The translations under genes were made by a program, and so were the position numbers. From Lysobacterales bacterium (GTDB lineage: Bacteria > Pseudomonadota > Gammaproteobacteria > Xanthomonadales > SZUA-36): a stretch of DNA of 14,910 nucleotides. The notes beneath the pieces are model-generated. The model was not told the origin of the DNA and ran no database searches. It saw only the letters and a list, made by a program, of their open reading frames with translations. Where the stretch lies: assembly GCA_021648045.1 (NCBI GenBank), contig JAKITM010000052.1:1-14910 (forward strand). The letters run 5' to 3'. The stretch's first letter is position 1. The number at the start of each line of letters is the position of its first letter. Below are positions 14,441 through 14,910 of this stretch, piece by piece.

Positions 14441-14850
14441 GTTGATGTTGGTACATGGTTATTGTTCCAGTGATGTATGGGCTCCAGTACAGTCACAGTT
14501 TAGTAATAGCATTAAATTTCAGACCTAGAGCAGAACCGTTCTCATGATCAGTTTGCTCAATTAATTAATGCCTTCGGTGATAACTATAGCTCATTCGGTA
14601 TAGTCGCTCACTCACAAGGTGGCGCTGCGGCGTTACACCTATACACATACTACTGGAGTGGTTTGGATGACGCTGGTTTTGGCCGCTTGATTCAAACTGT
14701 CGGCACCCTTATCTTGGTACTCCGCTAGCAGGGAATCTCGCTGAGATAGGAAGTATATTTAGCGTTGGCTGTGGTTACAATAGTATTAACCTAGCGTCCA
14801 AATACCCTATGCAGCGTACTGAATTGCTGGATGTAAAAAGTAGCTCTTAA
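14441..14850 (+). pseudogene. Alpha/beta-hydrolase (lipase-like) domain, frame-broken continuation
   Basis: Translated in three successive frames, this stretch reads as one hydrolase. First, KLMLVHGYCSSDVWAPV (from 14439) with the HG of the oxyanion region. After a missing base near 14521 it continues DLEQNRSHDQFAQLINAFG and the nucleophile elbow AHSQGG, Ser codon 14612-14614, then LHLYTYYWSGLDD. After another missing base near 14705-14708 it goes on GTPYLGTPLAGNLAEIGSIF to a TAA at 14848-14850. The elbow and the VGTP/GTPLAG segment are typical of triacylglycerol-lipase-like hydrolases. The acid and His parts of the triad are not found before the final stop, so the 3' end appears lost. It belongs with the ORF at 13121-14440. 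Confidence 0.7.
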
Positions 14851-14910
14851 CCCGAGCCGGAAGGGCTTGTAGTTTTCTCATGATACCGAGGACCTTTCTT
14901 TCAAGTTGCT

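Overview
The window is a chromosomal segment of moderate G+C from a gammaproteobacterium. The cytochrome cbb3 oxidase locus points there through its gene order and its protein sequences. The decayed secreted-hydrolase gene at the right end also resembles proteins I know from marine gammaproteobacteria. I cannot name a genus. Three zones can be told apart: an accessory, repeat-rich left flank (1-3240), the cbb3 oxidase and maturation cluster (3245-12175), and a right flank with one membrane methyltransferase-family gene and a decaying secreted-protein gene (12172-14910).

Left flank. All intact genes here are on the minus strand. A closely spaced pair (378-1196, then 80-373) encodes a membrane-anchored protein with a Sel1/TPR-like end and a tiny Gly/Asp-rich secreted protein. 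The 3' end of the tiny gene consists of 29-bp and 13-bp tandem repeats. Between 1260 and 2018 there is no intact gene, but there is an unrecognised plus-strand coding remnant joined to the 3' end of a class C group II intron (last maturase codons, domain V, domain VI). A second copy of a repeat seen near position 100 lies just beyond it. A secreted alpha/beta-hydrolase (2019-2858, minus) follows.

Core. A promoter with a near-perfect -10 box and an FNR/ANR-like site centred at about -61.5 precedes one long plus-strand transcription unit: ccoN, ccoO, ccoQ, ccoP, an unnamed two-helix membrane protein, ccoG, a very short ccoH, ccoI, ccoS and a TauE/SafE (DsbD_2-like) membrane protein. CcoNOQP form the high-affinity terminal oxidase. 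CcoG (copper reduction), CcoI (copper P-type ATPase), CcoS, CcoH and probably the TauE/SafE protein supply copper and assemble it. All heme, copper and cluster ligands I looked for are present. Genes are tightly packed with stop/start overlaps, and the ccoG start sits in a triplicated 13-bp repeat that makes a short upstream ORF overlapping both neighbours.

Right flank. An isoprenylcysteine-methyltransferase-like gene converges on the cluster, sharing a TTAA at the two stops. After a 330-bp gap with a strong inverted repeat comes a 439-codon ORF for a secreted protein with a choice-of-anchor-X-type domain. It appears to be the 5' part of a longer gene whose alpha/beta-hydrolase part continues past its stop. 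Four single-base frame breaks, one in a G6 run, disrupt the whole, and its 3' end looks lost.

I found no wholly new system. The most promising undescribed items are the unnamed 126-aa protein inside the cbb3 cluster, the start-codon relay in front of ccoG, and the G-run-split secreted hydrolase.
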